DNA of 64,000 bases from Martinezella rhizogenes (GTDB taxonomy: Bacteria > Pseudomonadota > Alphaproteobacteria > Rhizobiales > Rhizobiaceae), in NCBI RefSeq assembly GCF_000799715.1, contig NZ_JUHG01000017.1, positions 248,001-312,000 of the forward strand, read 5' to 3'. The notes under the pieces were generated by a model, which was not told the DNA's origin, ran no database searches, and worked only from the letters and a program-made list of their open reading frames with translations. Made by a program: the position numbers and the translations under genes. How positions within the stretch are numbered: the stretch's first letter is position 1; each line of letters opens with the position of its first letter. Below are positions 7,807-16,698 of this stretch, one piece after another.

Positions 7807-9315
7807 GTGAAGGCGCAAGTAGTCATCCATCGCGATTTCCGGATTGCCGATATCGACGATCGGCTCTACAGCTCGTTTCTGGAGCATCTGGGCAGGGCGA
7901 TCTACGGGGGCATCTATGAGCCCGGTCATCCGACCGCGGATGCGGACGGATTTCGCCAGGACGTTATCGAACTGGTTCGCGAACTGAATTCTCCTTACTG
8001 CCGCTATCCCGGCGGCAATTTCGTATCCGCCTACAATTGGGAAGACGGGGTAGGCCCGCGTTCGGAACGCCCCGTGCGTCTCGATCTTGCCTGGCGTACC
8101 CGCGAGAGCAACCAGATCGGCGTCAACGAGTTCGTCGATTGGTGCAAAAAGGCCAACACCAAGCCGATGCTGGCCGTCAATCTGGGGTCGCGCGGTCTGG
8201 ATGATGCACGCAACTTCCTGGAATATTGCAATCATCCGGGTGGCACCTATTGGTCGGACCTGCGCCGCAAACATGGCTGGGCCGATCCCCATGGCGTGAA
8301 ACTGTGGTGCCTCGGCAACGAGATGGACGGTCCATGGCAGGTTGGCCATAAGTCGGCTTACGAATACGGCCGGCTGGCCGACGAGACGGCCAAGGCGATG
8401 CGCGGTTTTGACAAGTCGCTGGAGCTGGTCGTCTGCGGTTCGTCCAATTCGGAAATGAAGACCTATCCCGACTGGGAAGCGCAGGTTCTGGAACAGTGCT
8501 ACGACAGCGCCGACCATATCTCGCTGCATATGTATTTTGCCAATCGTGAGAAGAACACGCTGAATTATCTCGCCAAGGCGGAGAAGCTTGACCGCTATAT
8601 CGGCACGATCGGCGGCGTGATCGATTACATCAAGGCGAAGAAGCGCTCGAAGAAGACGATCGGTATTTCCTTCGATGAATGGAACGTCTGGTATCATTCG
8701 AACCAGCAGGACAAGGACATCCTTGCGCGGGACGAGTGGCCGGATGCGCCGCACCTCCTTGAAGATGTCTATAATTTCGAAGACGTCCTTCAGGTCGGCG
8801 GTATTCTGAATACCTTCATCCGCCGGTCCGATCGGGTCCGCATCGCCTGCATCGCCCAGCTCGTGAACGTGATCGCGCCGATCATGACGGAGGATGGCGG
8901 TCCCGCCTGGCGGCAGACCATCTATTATCCGCTCTATTTCGCTTCGAAATACGGCCGCGGCTTCGCGCTTCGGCTGGTCACCGACGGTCCGACCTATGAC
9001 AGCGACGAGGCCGACGACGTGCCTTATCTCGATGTCTCCGCCGTTCATGACGCCACGGGGAATACGGTCACCCTGTTTGCCGTCAACCGCCACCTGGACT
9101 CCGCACTCGATCTCGACACCCGGCTGGAAGGTTTCCCCGGCGCGCGCGTCATCGAGCAGTACGAGATGGTTCATGAGAAGCTTGAGGCGGTCAACACGGC
9201 GTCTCGGCCCAATGCGGTCGTTCCCGCCAAGACGGGTGACGCAAAGATCGAGGATGGCCGGCTTCGCGCTACGCTGAAGCCACTGTCCTATAACGTGATC
9301 CGGCTGTCGGTATGA
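7807..9315 (+). CDS. abfA: Alpha-L-arabinofuranosidase, GH51
   Basis: 502-residue glycoside hydrolase family 51 enzyme that removes terminal arabinofuranosyl residues from arabino- or arabinoxylo-oligosaccharides. The acid/base glutamate lies in GNEMDGPW (E172) and the nucleophile in FDEWNVWY (E291). Other GH51 signatures are YRYPGGNF-like CRYPGGNFVSAYNWEDGVGP and the C-terminal beta-sandwich ending SYNVIRLSV. There is no signal peptide, so it acts in the cytoplasm on imported oligosaccharides. The start has a GGGAGG ribosome site at 7795-7800. It lies between the winged-helix regulator and an oligosaccharide-type importer, and all three probably form one utilisation locus. Confidence 0.95.
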   Translation: MKAQVVIHRDFRIADIDDRLYSSFLEHLGRAIYGGIYEPGHPTADADGFRQDVIELVRELNSPYCRYPGGNFVSAYNWEDGVGPRSERPVRLDLAWRTRESNQIGVNEFVDWCKKANTKPMLAVNLGSRGLDDARNFLEYCNHPGGTYWSDLRRKHGWADPHGVKLWCLGNEMDGPWQVGHKSAYEYGRLADETAKAMRGFDKSLELVVCGSSNSEMKTYPDWEAQVLEQCYDSADHISLHMYFANREKNTLNYLAKAEKLDRYIGTIGGVIDYIKAKKRSKKTIGISFDEWNVWYHSNQQDKDILARDEWPDAPHLLEDVYNFEDVLQVGGILNTFIRRSDRVRIACIAQLVNVIAPIMTEDGGPAWRQTIYYPLYFASKYGRGFALRLVTDGPTYDSDEADDVPYLDVSAVHDATGNTVTLFAVNRHLDSALDLDTRLEGFPGARVIEQYEMVHEKLEAVNTASRPNAVVPAKTGDAKIEDGRLRATLKPLSYNVIRLSV

Positions 9316-9324
9316 CAGTTGGCT

Positions 9325-9351
9325 GCCGGGACGCGGTTAACGCGCCCCGGC
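9325..9351 (+). terminator. Hairpin after the arabinofuranosidase gene
   Basis: An 11-bp stem with one A/C mismatch (left arm 9325-9335, right arm 9341-9351) and a GTTAA loop starts 10 bases after abfA. There is no U-tract, so it is more likely an RNA-stabilising or attenuating stem than a full terminator. The next gene begins 166 bases on. Confidence 0.5.
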
Positions 9352-9517
9352 CTGCAATGACGTTCGGCGTGTCGCGAGGAGGCGATACATGTCGGTACGG
9401 TGATCTGTTGCGAGCCGGTTTGGACATCAGGTGTTCAAGGTCCGGCTAACGCAGGGAGTTTGAAAGTCACGGCATGTCGTTTGGCGTGTCGTCCGATGGA
9501 TAACTAGGGAGGAGATC

Positions 9518-11419
9518 ATGCAGAAGTGGAAGAAGCTTGCTTTCGGTGCCGCGCTGGCCACGTTCGGCCTGGTCGCGGCGGCCAAGGCACAAGATTATGC
9601 GACCTTGCCACGCAAGGAGACGCTGATCGTCGAGAATCCGGAAGGGACGATCAAGAATCCCGGTTGGTTCAATATCTGGGTCAATGGCGGCGGCGGTGTT
9701 TCAACCGGCCTGCAGCAATTGACGATGGATACGCTCTGGTACATCGACCCTGAACAGGGGCTTGGTGGCTCGGCCTGGGACAATTCGCTCGCCGCCGACA
9801 AGCCGCAATATAATGACGATTTCACCCAGATGACGGTCAAGCTACGCAAGGGGCTCTACTGGAGCGACGGCGTCGAATTCACCGCCGATGACGTGGTCTA
9901 TACGGTGAAGACCCAGATGGACCATCCGGGCATGAACTGGAGCGCTGCCTTTTCCGTGCAGGTCGCCAGTGTCGAGGCTCCGGACCCCTATACTGTTGTC
10001 TTTAAGCTCAAGCAGCCGAATTCGCGGTTCCATGCTCTTTTCACCGTGCGGTGGAACGGTGCCTGGATCATGCCGAAACATGTTTTTGAGAAAGTTGCCG
10101 ACCCGGTTCGCTATGATTTCGCCAATCCGGTCTCGCTCGGCGCCTACAAGCTGAAAAGTTTTGATCCGCAGGGCAAGTGGTACACTTGGGAAAAACGTGA
10201 CGACTGGCAGCGCACCTCGCTTGCCCGCCTGGGCGAGCCGGGTCCAAAATATGTGAGCTATGTCGATCCGGGTCCGCCCGATAAACGCACCATCGCGCAG
10301 CTGGAGCATAATCTCGATATCATCCACGACAACACGCCCGAGGGCATGTTCACGCTGAAAGAGAAGTCCAAGACCGTCGAAAGCTGGTTTCCGGGCTTCC
10401 CCTTCGCCCATCCCGATCCGACGCTACCGGCGGTAATCTTCAACACGCAGGATCCGCTGTTTAGTAACGCCGATGTCCGCTGGGCGCTGGCGCTGCTTAT
10501 CGATATCAAGGCAGTCGACATGGCGAGCTATCGCGGTACCGCCACGCTTTCGGCGCTTGGCGTTCCGCCGACGGCCATTGCCATGAAGGATTATCAGGCG
10601 CCGTTGCAGGATTGGCTCAAGGATTTCGAAGTCGATACCGGCAAGCGCAAGATCAAGCCATATGATCCGACGATCGGCCAGCAGGTCGCCGACATGCTGC
10701 GCAAGCAGCCCAAATACAAGGATCAGATCCCGACCGATCCGGCCGCGATCAGCACGGCCTTCGGTTATGGCTGGTGGAAGCCAGATCCGCAGGCCGCGGC
10801 CGAGCTTCTGGAAAAGGCCGGCTTCAAGAAGGTTGGCGGCAAATGGATGACGCCGGATGGCCAGCCCTTCAAGATCCGCCTGACGGTGGAAGGCGATACG
10901 CGTTCGGTCTTTACCCGCGCGGGCACCTTGATCGCCCAGCAATGGGCAGCCTTTGGCATCGATTCCAAGGCCGTACCGACCGTAAATCTCTGGCAGGTCG
11001 GCCTCCAGCCCGGCAATTACCAGGTCGCTATTGCCTGGAGTGTCGAAACATGGGGCGGCGATCCGGACCTGTCGTTCTTCCTCGACAGCTGGCATTCGGA
11101 TTTCGTGGCCAAAAAGGGTGAAAATCAGGCTGCCCGCAACTGGCAGCGCTGGTCCAATCCGGATCTCGACAAGATCATCGAGAATATTCGTCGGGTGAGT
11201 GCCGACGATCCGAAGGGTATCGAGCTTGGCAAGGATTATCTGAAGCTTGTCGCTCGCGAAATGCCGACCATTCCGCTGATGTCCTACAACGTCTTCACGT
11301 CGATGGATACCACCTACTGGAAAGGCTACCCGACGATCGCCGACCCTTATACCGATCCGGTTCCCAATTGGGCGAATTCCCGGCTGATGATGGTCAAGCT
11401 GAAGCCGGCGCAGCCATAA
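9518..11419 (+). CDS. Family 5 (Dpp/Opp-type) substrate-binding protein, probable oligosaccharide binder
   Basis: 633-residue periplasmic binding protein of solute-binding family 5. The N-terminus MQKWKKLAFGAALATFGLVAAAKAQ is a Sec signal peptide with probable cleavage after AKA. The core has the family's LRKGLYWSDGVEFTADDVVYTVK (about residues 110-132), and the C-terminal part is rich in aromatic residues. At ~600 residues after processing it is longer than typical dipeptide binders (~500), as seen in binders of larger ligands. The start has a GGGAGGAG site. Its position behind a cytoplasmic arabinofuranosidase suggests arabino-oligosaccharides. A peptide ligand cannot be excluded. Confidence 0.85.
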   Translation: MQKWKKLAFGAALATFGLVAAAKAQDYATLPRKETLIVENPEGTIKNPGWFNIWVNGGGGVSTGLQQLTMDTLWYIDPEQGLGGSAWDNSLAADKPQYNDDFTQMTVKLRKGLYWSDGVEFTADDVVYTVKTQMDHPGMNWSAAFSVQVASVEAPDPYTVVFKLKQPNSRFHALFTVRWNGAWIMPKHVFEKVADPVRYDFANPVSLGAYKLKSFDPQGKWYTWEKRDDWQRTSLARLGEPGPKYVSYVDPGPPDKRTIAQLEHNLDIIHDNTPEGMFTLKEKSKTVESWFPGFPFAHPDPTLPAVIFNTQDPLFSNADVRWALALLIDIKAVDMASYRGTATLSALGVPPTAIAMKDYQAPLQDWLKDFEVDTGKRKIKPYDPTIGQQVADMLRKQPKYKDQIPTDPAAISTAFGYGWWKPDPQAAAELLEKAGFKKVGGKWMTPDGQPFKIRLTVEGDTRSVFTRAGTLIAQQWAAFGIDSKAVPTVNLWQVGLQPGNYQVAIAWSVETWGGDPDLSFFLDSWHSDFVAKKGENQAARNWQRWSNPDLDKIIENIRRVSADDPKGIELGKDYLKLVAREMPTIPLMSYNVFTSMDTTYWKGYPTIADPYTDPVPNWANSRLMMVKLKPAQP

Positions 11420-11430
11420 ATCCTCCCAAC

Positions 11431-11456
11431 CCTGACGCGGTATCTGCCGCGTCAGG
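11431..11456 (+). terminator. Perfect 10-bp hairpin after the binding-protein gene
   Basis: CCTGACGCGG (11431-11440) pairs perfectly with CCGCGTCAGG (11447-11456) across a 6-base loop, 11 bases after the binding-protein stop. It is the first of two stacked hairpins before the permease genes. Confidence 0.7.
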
Positions 11457-11461
11457 CACCT

Positions 11462-11498
11462 GTCGCCGGGCGTTAAGCGGGTCCGGCGACCCTTTTTT
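11462..11498 (+). terminator. Intrinsic-terminator-like hairpin with T-tract between binding protein and permeases
   Basis: GTCGCCGG (11462-11469) pairs with CCGGCGAC (11483-11490), followed by CC and six T residues. With the hairpin just before it, this should end a large share of transcripts after the binding-protein gene and let a minority read into the permease and ATPase genes. Confidence 0.7.
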
Positions 11499-11537
11499 GA
11501 AGAGTGATCAAGCGCAAGCAGCAAGGAAAGCGGCGGC

Positions 11538-12542
11538 ATGGCGTCCTATCCCATTTTCGTATTGAAGCGATTCGGCCAGTTCCTGCTCGTTGTCTTTCTC
11601 GGCATTTCCGCAACCTTCTTCATCACCCATATGACCCCGATCGATCCCGTCGAGCAGAGTATCGGCGCCATCCAGCAAATGGGGCAGTCCGATCCCCGCG
11701 CCGTCGATCTCATGCGCCAGTCGCTTCGCGAGCTATACGGCATGGAGGGCTCGCTCTGGCAGCAATATGTGCATTTCTGGGCGCGTCTTGCGACCGGCGA
11801 TCTCGGGCCTTCTCTCTCCGCATTTCCGACGCCGGTCTCGACCATCATCCTGCGGTCCCTTCCGTGGACGATCGGTCTGATGACCGTTGCGACGCTGTTC
11901 ACCTTCATCCTCGGCAATATGATCGGGGCGCTCGCGGGCTATTACCGCAAGAGCATGGTGCTGAAAGCCGTCAGCCTCGTCTTCATCGCGATGCAGCCGA
12001 TCCCCTATTACATTCTCGCCTTCGTGCTGATCATCCTGTTCGGCTATCTCTGGCCGATCCTGCCGATCAACGGCGGCTATGAGATGAACACCAATCTGGA
12101 GTTCTCCTTCTCACTGGTGCTCGACATCCTGAAGCACTCCATCCTGCCGGCGCTGTCGCTGATCCTTGTCGGCACGGGCGGATGGCTGATCGGCATGCGG
12201 GCGCTGGTCTCCAACATTATCACGGAGGATTATGTGACCTTCGCCGAACTTGGTGGCGTGCCGAAGAACCGCATCCTGCGCTCCTACATCGCCCGCAACG
12301 CAATGGTGCCGCAGTTCACCGGCCTTGCCATGTCGCTGGGCGCGGTCTTCAACGGCACAGTCATCACGGAGATCGTCTTCGGCTATCCCGGCATCGGCAA
12401 CCTGCTGATTTCGGCGGTTCATGCCGGTGATTACAGCCTCGTTTTGGGGCTGAGCGCACTGTCCATCGCCGGTGTCGCCGCCGCGGTGTTCATCATCGAT
12501 ATATTGGGTCCGCTGATCGACCCGCGCATCAGGGTGGAGTAG
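11538..12542 (+). CDS. DppB-type ABC permease
   Basis: 334-residue inner-membrane permease of the DppB/OppB type, first of two in this importer. The N-terminal FVLKRFGQFLLVVFLGISATFFITHMTPIDP is the characteristic first membrane segment. The coupling-loop region is EDYVTFAELGGVPKNRILRSYIARNAMVPQ, and the family tail LVLGLSALSIAGVAAAVFIIDILGPLIDPRIR is present. About six membrane segments are visible. An AAGGAAAG-type site lies upstream. It follows the double hairpin and is separated by only 3 nt from the second permease. Confidence 0.92.
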   Translation: MASYPIFVLKRFGQFLLVVFLGISATFFITHMTPIDPVEQSIGAIQQMGQSDPRAVDLMRQSLRELYGMEGSLWQQYVHFWARLATGDLGPSLSAFPTPVSTIILRSLPWTIGLMTVATLFTFILGNMIGALAGYYRKSMVLKAVSLVFIAMQPIPYYILAFVLIILFGYLWPILPINGGYEMNTNLEFSFSLVLDILKHSILPALSLILVGTGGWLIGMRALVSNIITEDYVTFAELGGVPKNRILRSYIARNAMVPQFTGLAMSLGAVFNGTVITEIVFGYPGIGNLLISAVHAGDYSLVLGLSALSIAGVAAAVFIIDILGPLIDPRIRVE

Positions 12543-12545
12543 GCC

Positions 12546-13403
12546 ATGTTCACGATCGTTCGCGACCTCGCCCGCCAGAATGCGGAATTCCTTTGCGGCC
12601 TGCTGCTTTTCGCAGTGATCGTCGCGCTGGTGATCCTGTCTTATTTTTCGCCCTATGCTCCTTCCGACATCTATCTTCTGCCGCCTGACATGCCGCCAGA
12701 CGGTGACTACTGGCTCGGTACGACGTCTCGGGGGCAGGATGTCTTCTGGCAGCTCACGACCGCTCTCAGGAACACGCTTTATTTCGGCATAGGGGTGGCA
12801 TTCCTGTCCCGCATCATCTCGCTGGTGGTCGGTCTTGTGGCGGGCTACCTCGGTGGCACCGTCGACCGGGTGCTGATGGCGATCAACGACAGCATCATGG
12901 TCATTCCACAGTTTCCGCTGCTGATCCTGTTCTACTTCGTGCTGAAAGACGGAATGACCTGGACCGTGCTCATCGTGGTGATGGCCTCGCTCGGCTGGTC
13001 CTACGACGCGCGCCTGATCCGCTCTGTGGCGATCAGCCTCAAGAGCCGGCCGTTTACGACCCAAAGCGTCTATTCCGGCATGAGCATGTACAAGATCCTG
13101 GTGCAGGAGCATCTGCCCTATGTACTGCCGATCGTCTTCGCAACGACGATGAACAACATGATCTGGTCGATCGGCATGGAAATCACGCTGTCGGTGCTCG
13201 GCTTCACGGATATCGAAACGCCGACCATGGGCATGATGATCTACTGGGCGAACGCGCATTCGGCGCTGATCGCCGGAACATGGTGGTGGGTTGCCGCTCC
13301 GGTGGCGGCGATCATCGTGCTGTTCATGGCGCTCTTCCTGCTGTCGATGTCGATGAACGAATACAATGATCCGCGCAGTCGGCTGAACCGGATGGGGGGC
13401 TAG
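12546..13403 (+). CDS. DppC-type ABC permease
   Basis: 285-residue partner permease. It shows the DppC layout: one N-terminal membrane helix (EFLCGLLLFAVIVALVILSYFSPY), a periplasmic stretch DYWLGTTSRGQDVFWQLTTALRNTLYFG, then about five more helices. The ATPase-coupling region lies around ISLKSRPFTTQSVYSGMSMYKILVQEHLPYVLP. The tail is MSMNEYNDPRSRLNRMGG, as in family members that end in DPR-like motifs. It starts 3 nt after DppB and is followed 3 nt later by the first ATPase. Together they form the membrane channel for the putative oligosaccharide. Confidence 0.92.
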   Translation: MFTIVRDLARQNAEFLCGLLLFAVIVALVILSYFSPYAPSDIYLLPPDMPPDGDYWLGTTSRGQDVFWQLTTALRNTLYFGIGVAFLSRIISLVVGLVAGYLGGTVDRVLMAINDSIMVIPQFPLLILFYFVLKDGMTWTVLIVVMASLGWSYDARLIRSVAISLKSRPFTTQSVYSGMSMYKILVQEHLPYVLPIVFATTMNNMIWSIGMEITLSVLGFTDIETPTMGMMIYWANAHSALIAGTWWWVAAPVAAIIVLFMALFLLSMSMNEYNDPRSRLNRMGG

Positions 13404-13406
13404 ATC

Positions 13407-14396
13407 ATGGACGCTGTGGTCGAGGTCAAGAACCTCAAAGCCTACTATAAAGCCTTCCTTTATGGCGTAGACCGCGAGGTGCGCGCCGTCGACGATATCA
13501 GCCTGACGATCGGTCGCGGGGAAATTTACGGCGTCGCCGGGGAATCGAGCAGCGGCAAGACGACGCTCATCAAGACCATCGCCGGCGCCATCCGTCCGCC
13601 GCTGAGGGTTGTCGAGGGCAGTGTCACCTTTCACTTCAACGGCGGCACACAGGATATCTATGGTATGACTGCGGAGGCACGGGCGGCGCTGAGATGGCGG
13701 CATCTGTCCTACATCATGCAGGGCTCGATGAACGTGCTCAATCCCGTGCGGCGCATTCGCCACTCTTTCACGGATTTCGCCTTTCGCCATATGAAGGTGG
13801 ACAGATCCGCCTTCTTCGAACGGGTCGCCAGCCATCTGCAACGGCTGAAACTCGATCCCCAGCTTCTCGATGCCTATCCTCACGAACTGTCCGGCGGCAT
13901 GCGCCAGCGCATGACGATCGCGCTTGCCACCATCCTGACGCCGGAGTTCATCATCGCCGACGAGCCGACGACGGCTCTCGATGTCATCGTGCAGCGCGAC
14001 GTCTTGACGATGATCCGCGAGATCCAGCGCGATATGGGGTCCTCCTTCCTGTTCGTCACCCATGACATGGGCGTCCATGCCGCCGTCTCCGACCGTATCG
14101 GCATTGTCTATGCCGGCCGCCTGGTCGAGGAGGCGCCGACCCGCAAGCTCTTCCATATGCCGCTGCACCCCTACACGCAGCATCTGGTCGCGAGCCTTCC
14201 GCGCATCGGCGACGCAAGCTCCCGGCCCTCGCTGGAAGGGCGGCCGCCCAATCTCGCCATGCCGCCGGAAGGCTGTCGTTTTCATCCGAGATGTCCGAAG
14301 CGCATGGATATTTGCAGCCGCGAGGTGCCGCCGATGGTCAATGTGGAACCCGATCGGCGCGTGGCCTGCTTTGCAGTGACGGGAGAACGGATTTGA
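13407..14396 (+). CDS. DppD-type ABC ATPase
   Basis: 329-residue ATPase of the Dpp/Opp class. Walker A is GESSSGKTT (about residues 48-56), the signature is LSGGMRQRM and Walker B is FIIADEPTTALDV. The C-terminus has the Cys-rich oligopeptide-transporter extension GCRFHPRCPKRMDICSREVPP. It energises the importer with the next gene product. The stop codon TGA overlaps the TTG start of the second ATPase (TTGA), which gives tight translational coupling. Confidence 0.93.
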   Translation: MDAVVEVKNLKAYYKAFLYGVDREVRAVDDISLTIGRGEIYGVAGESSSGKTTLIKTIAGAIRPPLRVVEGSVTFHFNGGTQDIYGMTAEARAALRWRHLSYIMQGSMNVLNPVRRIRHSFTDFAFRHMKVDRSAFFERVASHLQRLKLDPQLLDAYPHELSGGMRQRMTIALATILTPEFIIADEPTTALDVIVQRDVLTMIREIQRDMGSSFLFVTHDMGVHAAVSDRIGIVYAGRLVEEAPTRKLFHMPLHPYTQHLVASLPRIGDASSRPSLEGRPPNLAMPPEGCRFHPRCPKRMDICSREVPPMVNVEPDRRVACFAVTGERI

Positions 14397-15199
14397 ACGA
14401 TCTGCTTTCGCTCTCGCATGTTACCAAGATCTACCGGCAGGGCGGTCTGCTCGGCGGGCGCCATATCACCGCCGTCAAGGACGTCAGCCTGACGCTGGGG
14501 CAGGAGCCGGAGATCCTGTCGATCGTCGGCGAATCCGGGTCGGGGAAGTCGACCATTGCGGCGATGATCCTCGGCCAGACGGCGCCAACGGAGGGACGGC
14601 TGGATTTCCGGGGCAGCCCCGTCGCGGTTCATGGCAGGGCCGAGCGGCGCGCCTTCATGCGGCAGGTCCAGCCGGTACTGCAAAACCCGTTCGAGGCCTT
14701 CAATCCGCTGAAGCGGGTGGATCGCTATCTCTTCGAGACGGCAAGGAGTTTCGCGCCGGACGGCCAGCGACCAAGCCGCGAGGAAATCGAGCGCATGGCG
14801 GATAGAGCGCTGCAGCATATCGGTCTGAGCTTGGCCGAGGTGAAAGGCCGGTTTCCCCATGAGCTGTCGGGCGGGCAATTACAGCGCACGGCAATTGCCC
14901 GCGCGCTCATACCGCAACCGCGGCTTCTGGTCGCCGACGAGCCGGTCTCGATGGTCGACGCCTCTCTCCGGATGGCGATCGTCAATCTCTTCAGTCAGCT
15001 GAAGAAGGATTTTGGCCTGTCGATCATCTACATCACGCATGATCTTGCGACCGCCTATTACATCAGCGACCGCATCGTCATCATGAAGAAGGGCGAGATC
15101 GTCGAGCAAGGGCAGGCGCAGACCGTTCTCGACAATCCGCAGCATCCCTATTCTCAGGCGCTCAAGGAAGCGGTGCTGTCCACCACACCGGAAATCTAG
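14393..15199 (+). CDS. DppF-type ABC ATPase, short form
   Basis: 268-residue second ATPase. Walker A is GESGSGKST, the signature is LSGGQLQRT and Walker B is LLVADEPVSMVDAS. The TTG start at 14393 is chosen over an upstream in-frame ATG because it overlaps the previous stop as TTGA, has GGGAGAACGG just upstream and begins the domain correctly (NDLLSLSHVTKIYRQGG). It ends right after the ATPase fold and lacks the Cys-rich C-terminal extension of its partner, as do many sugar-type Dpp ATPases. It is the last gene of the operon and converges with a minus-strand gene 36 nt on. Confidence 0.9.
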   Translation: MNDLLSLSHVTKIYRQGGLLGGRHITAVKDVSLTLGQEPEILSIVGESGSGKSTIAAMILGQTAPTEGRLDFRGSPVAVHGRAERRAFMRQVQPVLQNPFEAFNPLKRVDRYLFETARSFAPDGQRPSREEIERMADRALQHIGLSLAEVKGRFPHELSGGQLQRTAIARALIPQPRLLVADEPVSMVDASLRMAIVNLFSQLKKDFGLSIIYITHDLATAYYISDRIVIMKKGEIVEQGQAQTVLDNPQHPYSQALKEAVLSTTPEI

Positions 15200-15235
15200 C
15201 GACCCCCGAAGATTATGCGGAGAGCCGGCGTCTTT

Positions 15236-16591
15236 TTACCGTGCCACGTCAACGTGATGAACGCCGTGAGGCAATGGAATGCGTCCGACCCGTTCAAGCG
15301 CCGGACGATCGCTTTTGACGACGCGGAATACCTCGAGGCCAGCGCCGGTTTCCCGATTTGCCCCGTCGTGACCATGGAAGACGGTGGCGAGAAAATAATC
15401 GCCGGCAAGATCGAAGCTTCCGCCCTCTGGCAGGACCCCTTCGAAGGGGTAGTCCGCCACTTTCGCGATGGCGCCGGTTTCCGGATCGAATGTGAGCAAC
15501 GTCACCGTTGCTTCACGACGGAAGCGTTGCCAACTCGGCAGGAAGGCGGTCGAGCGCATGTTGACGGTGGCGACAAGCCGTCCGTCTGGACTGATTGCGA
15601 GCCCTTCAGCGGCCATATCCGTCGAAGCGCCGCCAATGCGTTCATGGCGGGCTTCCTCGCCCGATATGCCGGGATCGGCGAGGCGTACCACGCTGATTGA
15701 GGATGGCGTCTCTGGAATCCGGCCTTCAAGATTCGTCGCGGTGAAATCGCGACCCCAGTCGGATGTGAGATAGAAACGGCCATCCGGGGTGAACCGGCCG
15801 ACGAAGGGATCGGCGCCGACGTCAACGGTATTTCCCCATGGCCGGAGGATCGGTTTGCCATCCTTTTCCGTCACCTCGAAGAAGGCGACGCGGTTCTGCG
15901 TATTGATATTGACGGCGATGAACCGTCCGGATGGATGCCAGTGGACGTTGGTCGCGGTTACACCACCACGAGCACCACTGGCTTGCCCGGTAATGCCGTA
16001 GTCCCTCAGGTCAAAATTGGCGACCGTGCCGAAGCGTCCTTCTGCATAGGGCACGATCTGCACGAAGCTTGCCTCGGGCGTATTGGAGACGACCGCTAGG
16101 CGCGTCGCGTCGGGGCTGACGGATAATCCTTCCGGAAAGTCCGCGACTTCGGCGGTATCGGTAAGACGTGGGGCCGCTTTGTCGGTAAGGTCGATGGCGA
16201 GGAGACGCCGTCCCGGCTGAAGATCGCGTATCGTTTCATCGCCGTCCCGGCGCTCGCCGAGGCGCTCGGTGACGAAGGCTACCCGTCCGTCGCGGGTAAG
16301 GGCAAGGACCTCCGGCGTTGCGGTGACGGAATTGGAGGCCGGCAAGGTTCCGGTAATAATTTTGCCGTCGGCGATCGAGATGACGGTGAGCAGGTCGCGA
16401 TGACCGGCCTCCCGTGGCGCGAGGCGACCTGTCGCGTAGCTCTGTCCGACGAAGTCGCCATCGGAAATCGCGGCGATGGTGCCAGCGGAAATGCGCCCGG
16501 TGAAATCAGGTAACTCTGTGGCTACCGCCTGAATAGCAGCGGAGTTGAGCAACAGGACGAGTGCATGGCGGGTCAGGAGATTCCGGTACAT
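15236..16591 (-). CDS. Secreted beta-propeller (lactonase/YncE-like) protein
   Basis: 451-residue exported protein. The start at 16591 is set by AAAGGAG just upstream and gives a signal peptide MYRNLLTRHALVLLLNSAAIQAVATE. The rest is a run of propeller-blade motifs: LALTRDGRVAFVTE, LSVSPDATRLAVVSN, VHWHPSGRFIAVNI, RFTPDGRFYLTSD, LAISPDGRLVATVNM. These repeat about every 45-55 residues as in seven-bladed lactonase-like or YncE-like propellers. The catalytic role is unknown, and it may be a 6-phosphogluconolactonase-type or binding protein of the periplasm. A LysR gene diverges from it and is its likely regulator. Confidence 0.8.
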   Translation of the reverse strand: MYRNLLTRHALVLLLNSAAIQAVATELPDFTGRISAGTIAAISDGDFVGQSYATGRLAPREAGHRDLLTVISIADGKIITGTLPASNSVTATPEVLALTRDGRVAFVTERLGERRDGDETIRDLQPGRRLLAIDLTDKAAPRLTDTAEVADFPEGLSVSPDATRLAVVSNTPEASFVQIVPYAEGRFGTVANFDLRDYGITGQASGARGGVTATNVHWHPSGRFIAVNINTQNRVAFFEVTEKDGKPILRPWGNTVDVGADPFVGRFTPDGRFYLTSDWGRDFTATNLEGRIPETPSSISVVRLADPGISGEEARHERIGGASTDMAAEGLAISPDGRLVATVNMRSTAFLPSWQRFRREATVTLLTFDPETGAIAKVADYPFEGVLPEGGSFDLAGDYFLATVFHGHDGANRETGAGLEVFRVVKSDRPALERVGRIPLPHGVHHVDVAR

Positions 16592-16649
16592 TCTTGCTCC
16601 TTTCTCGGATCGATGAGACAAGAATGCGCGCGATCCTGATTGGCATCAA

Positions 16650-16665
16650 ATCGGAATATCGATTG
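16650..16665. promoter_or_regulatory. Candidate LysR-type binding site in divergent intergenic region
   Basis: AATCG-N6-CGATT is a 16-base dyad containing an ATC-N8-GAT core. It lies between the divergent beta-propeller and LysR genes, 34 bases before the LysR ATG, where LysR-type regulators usually bind to control themselves and the divergent target. Confidence 0.4.
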
Positions 16666-16698
16666 CTGTAATAAGGAATCCCTATAAGATATCGGGGA

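Noticed and set aside
12111..14285. A ~724-codon open frame on the minus strand
   Set aside because: It is entirely antisense to the DppB, DppC and DppD-type genes, whose motifs are unmistakable. The translation is low-complexity His/Asp/Gln/Arg sequence.
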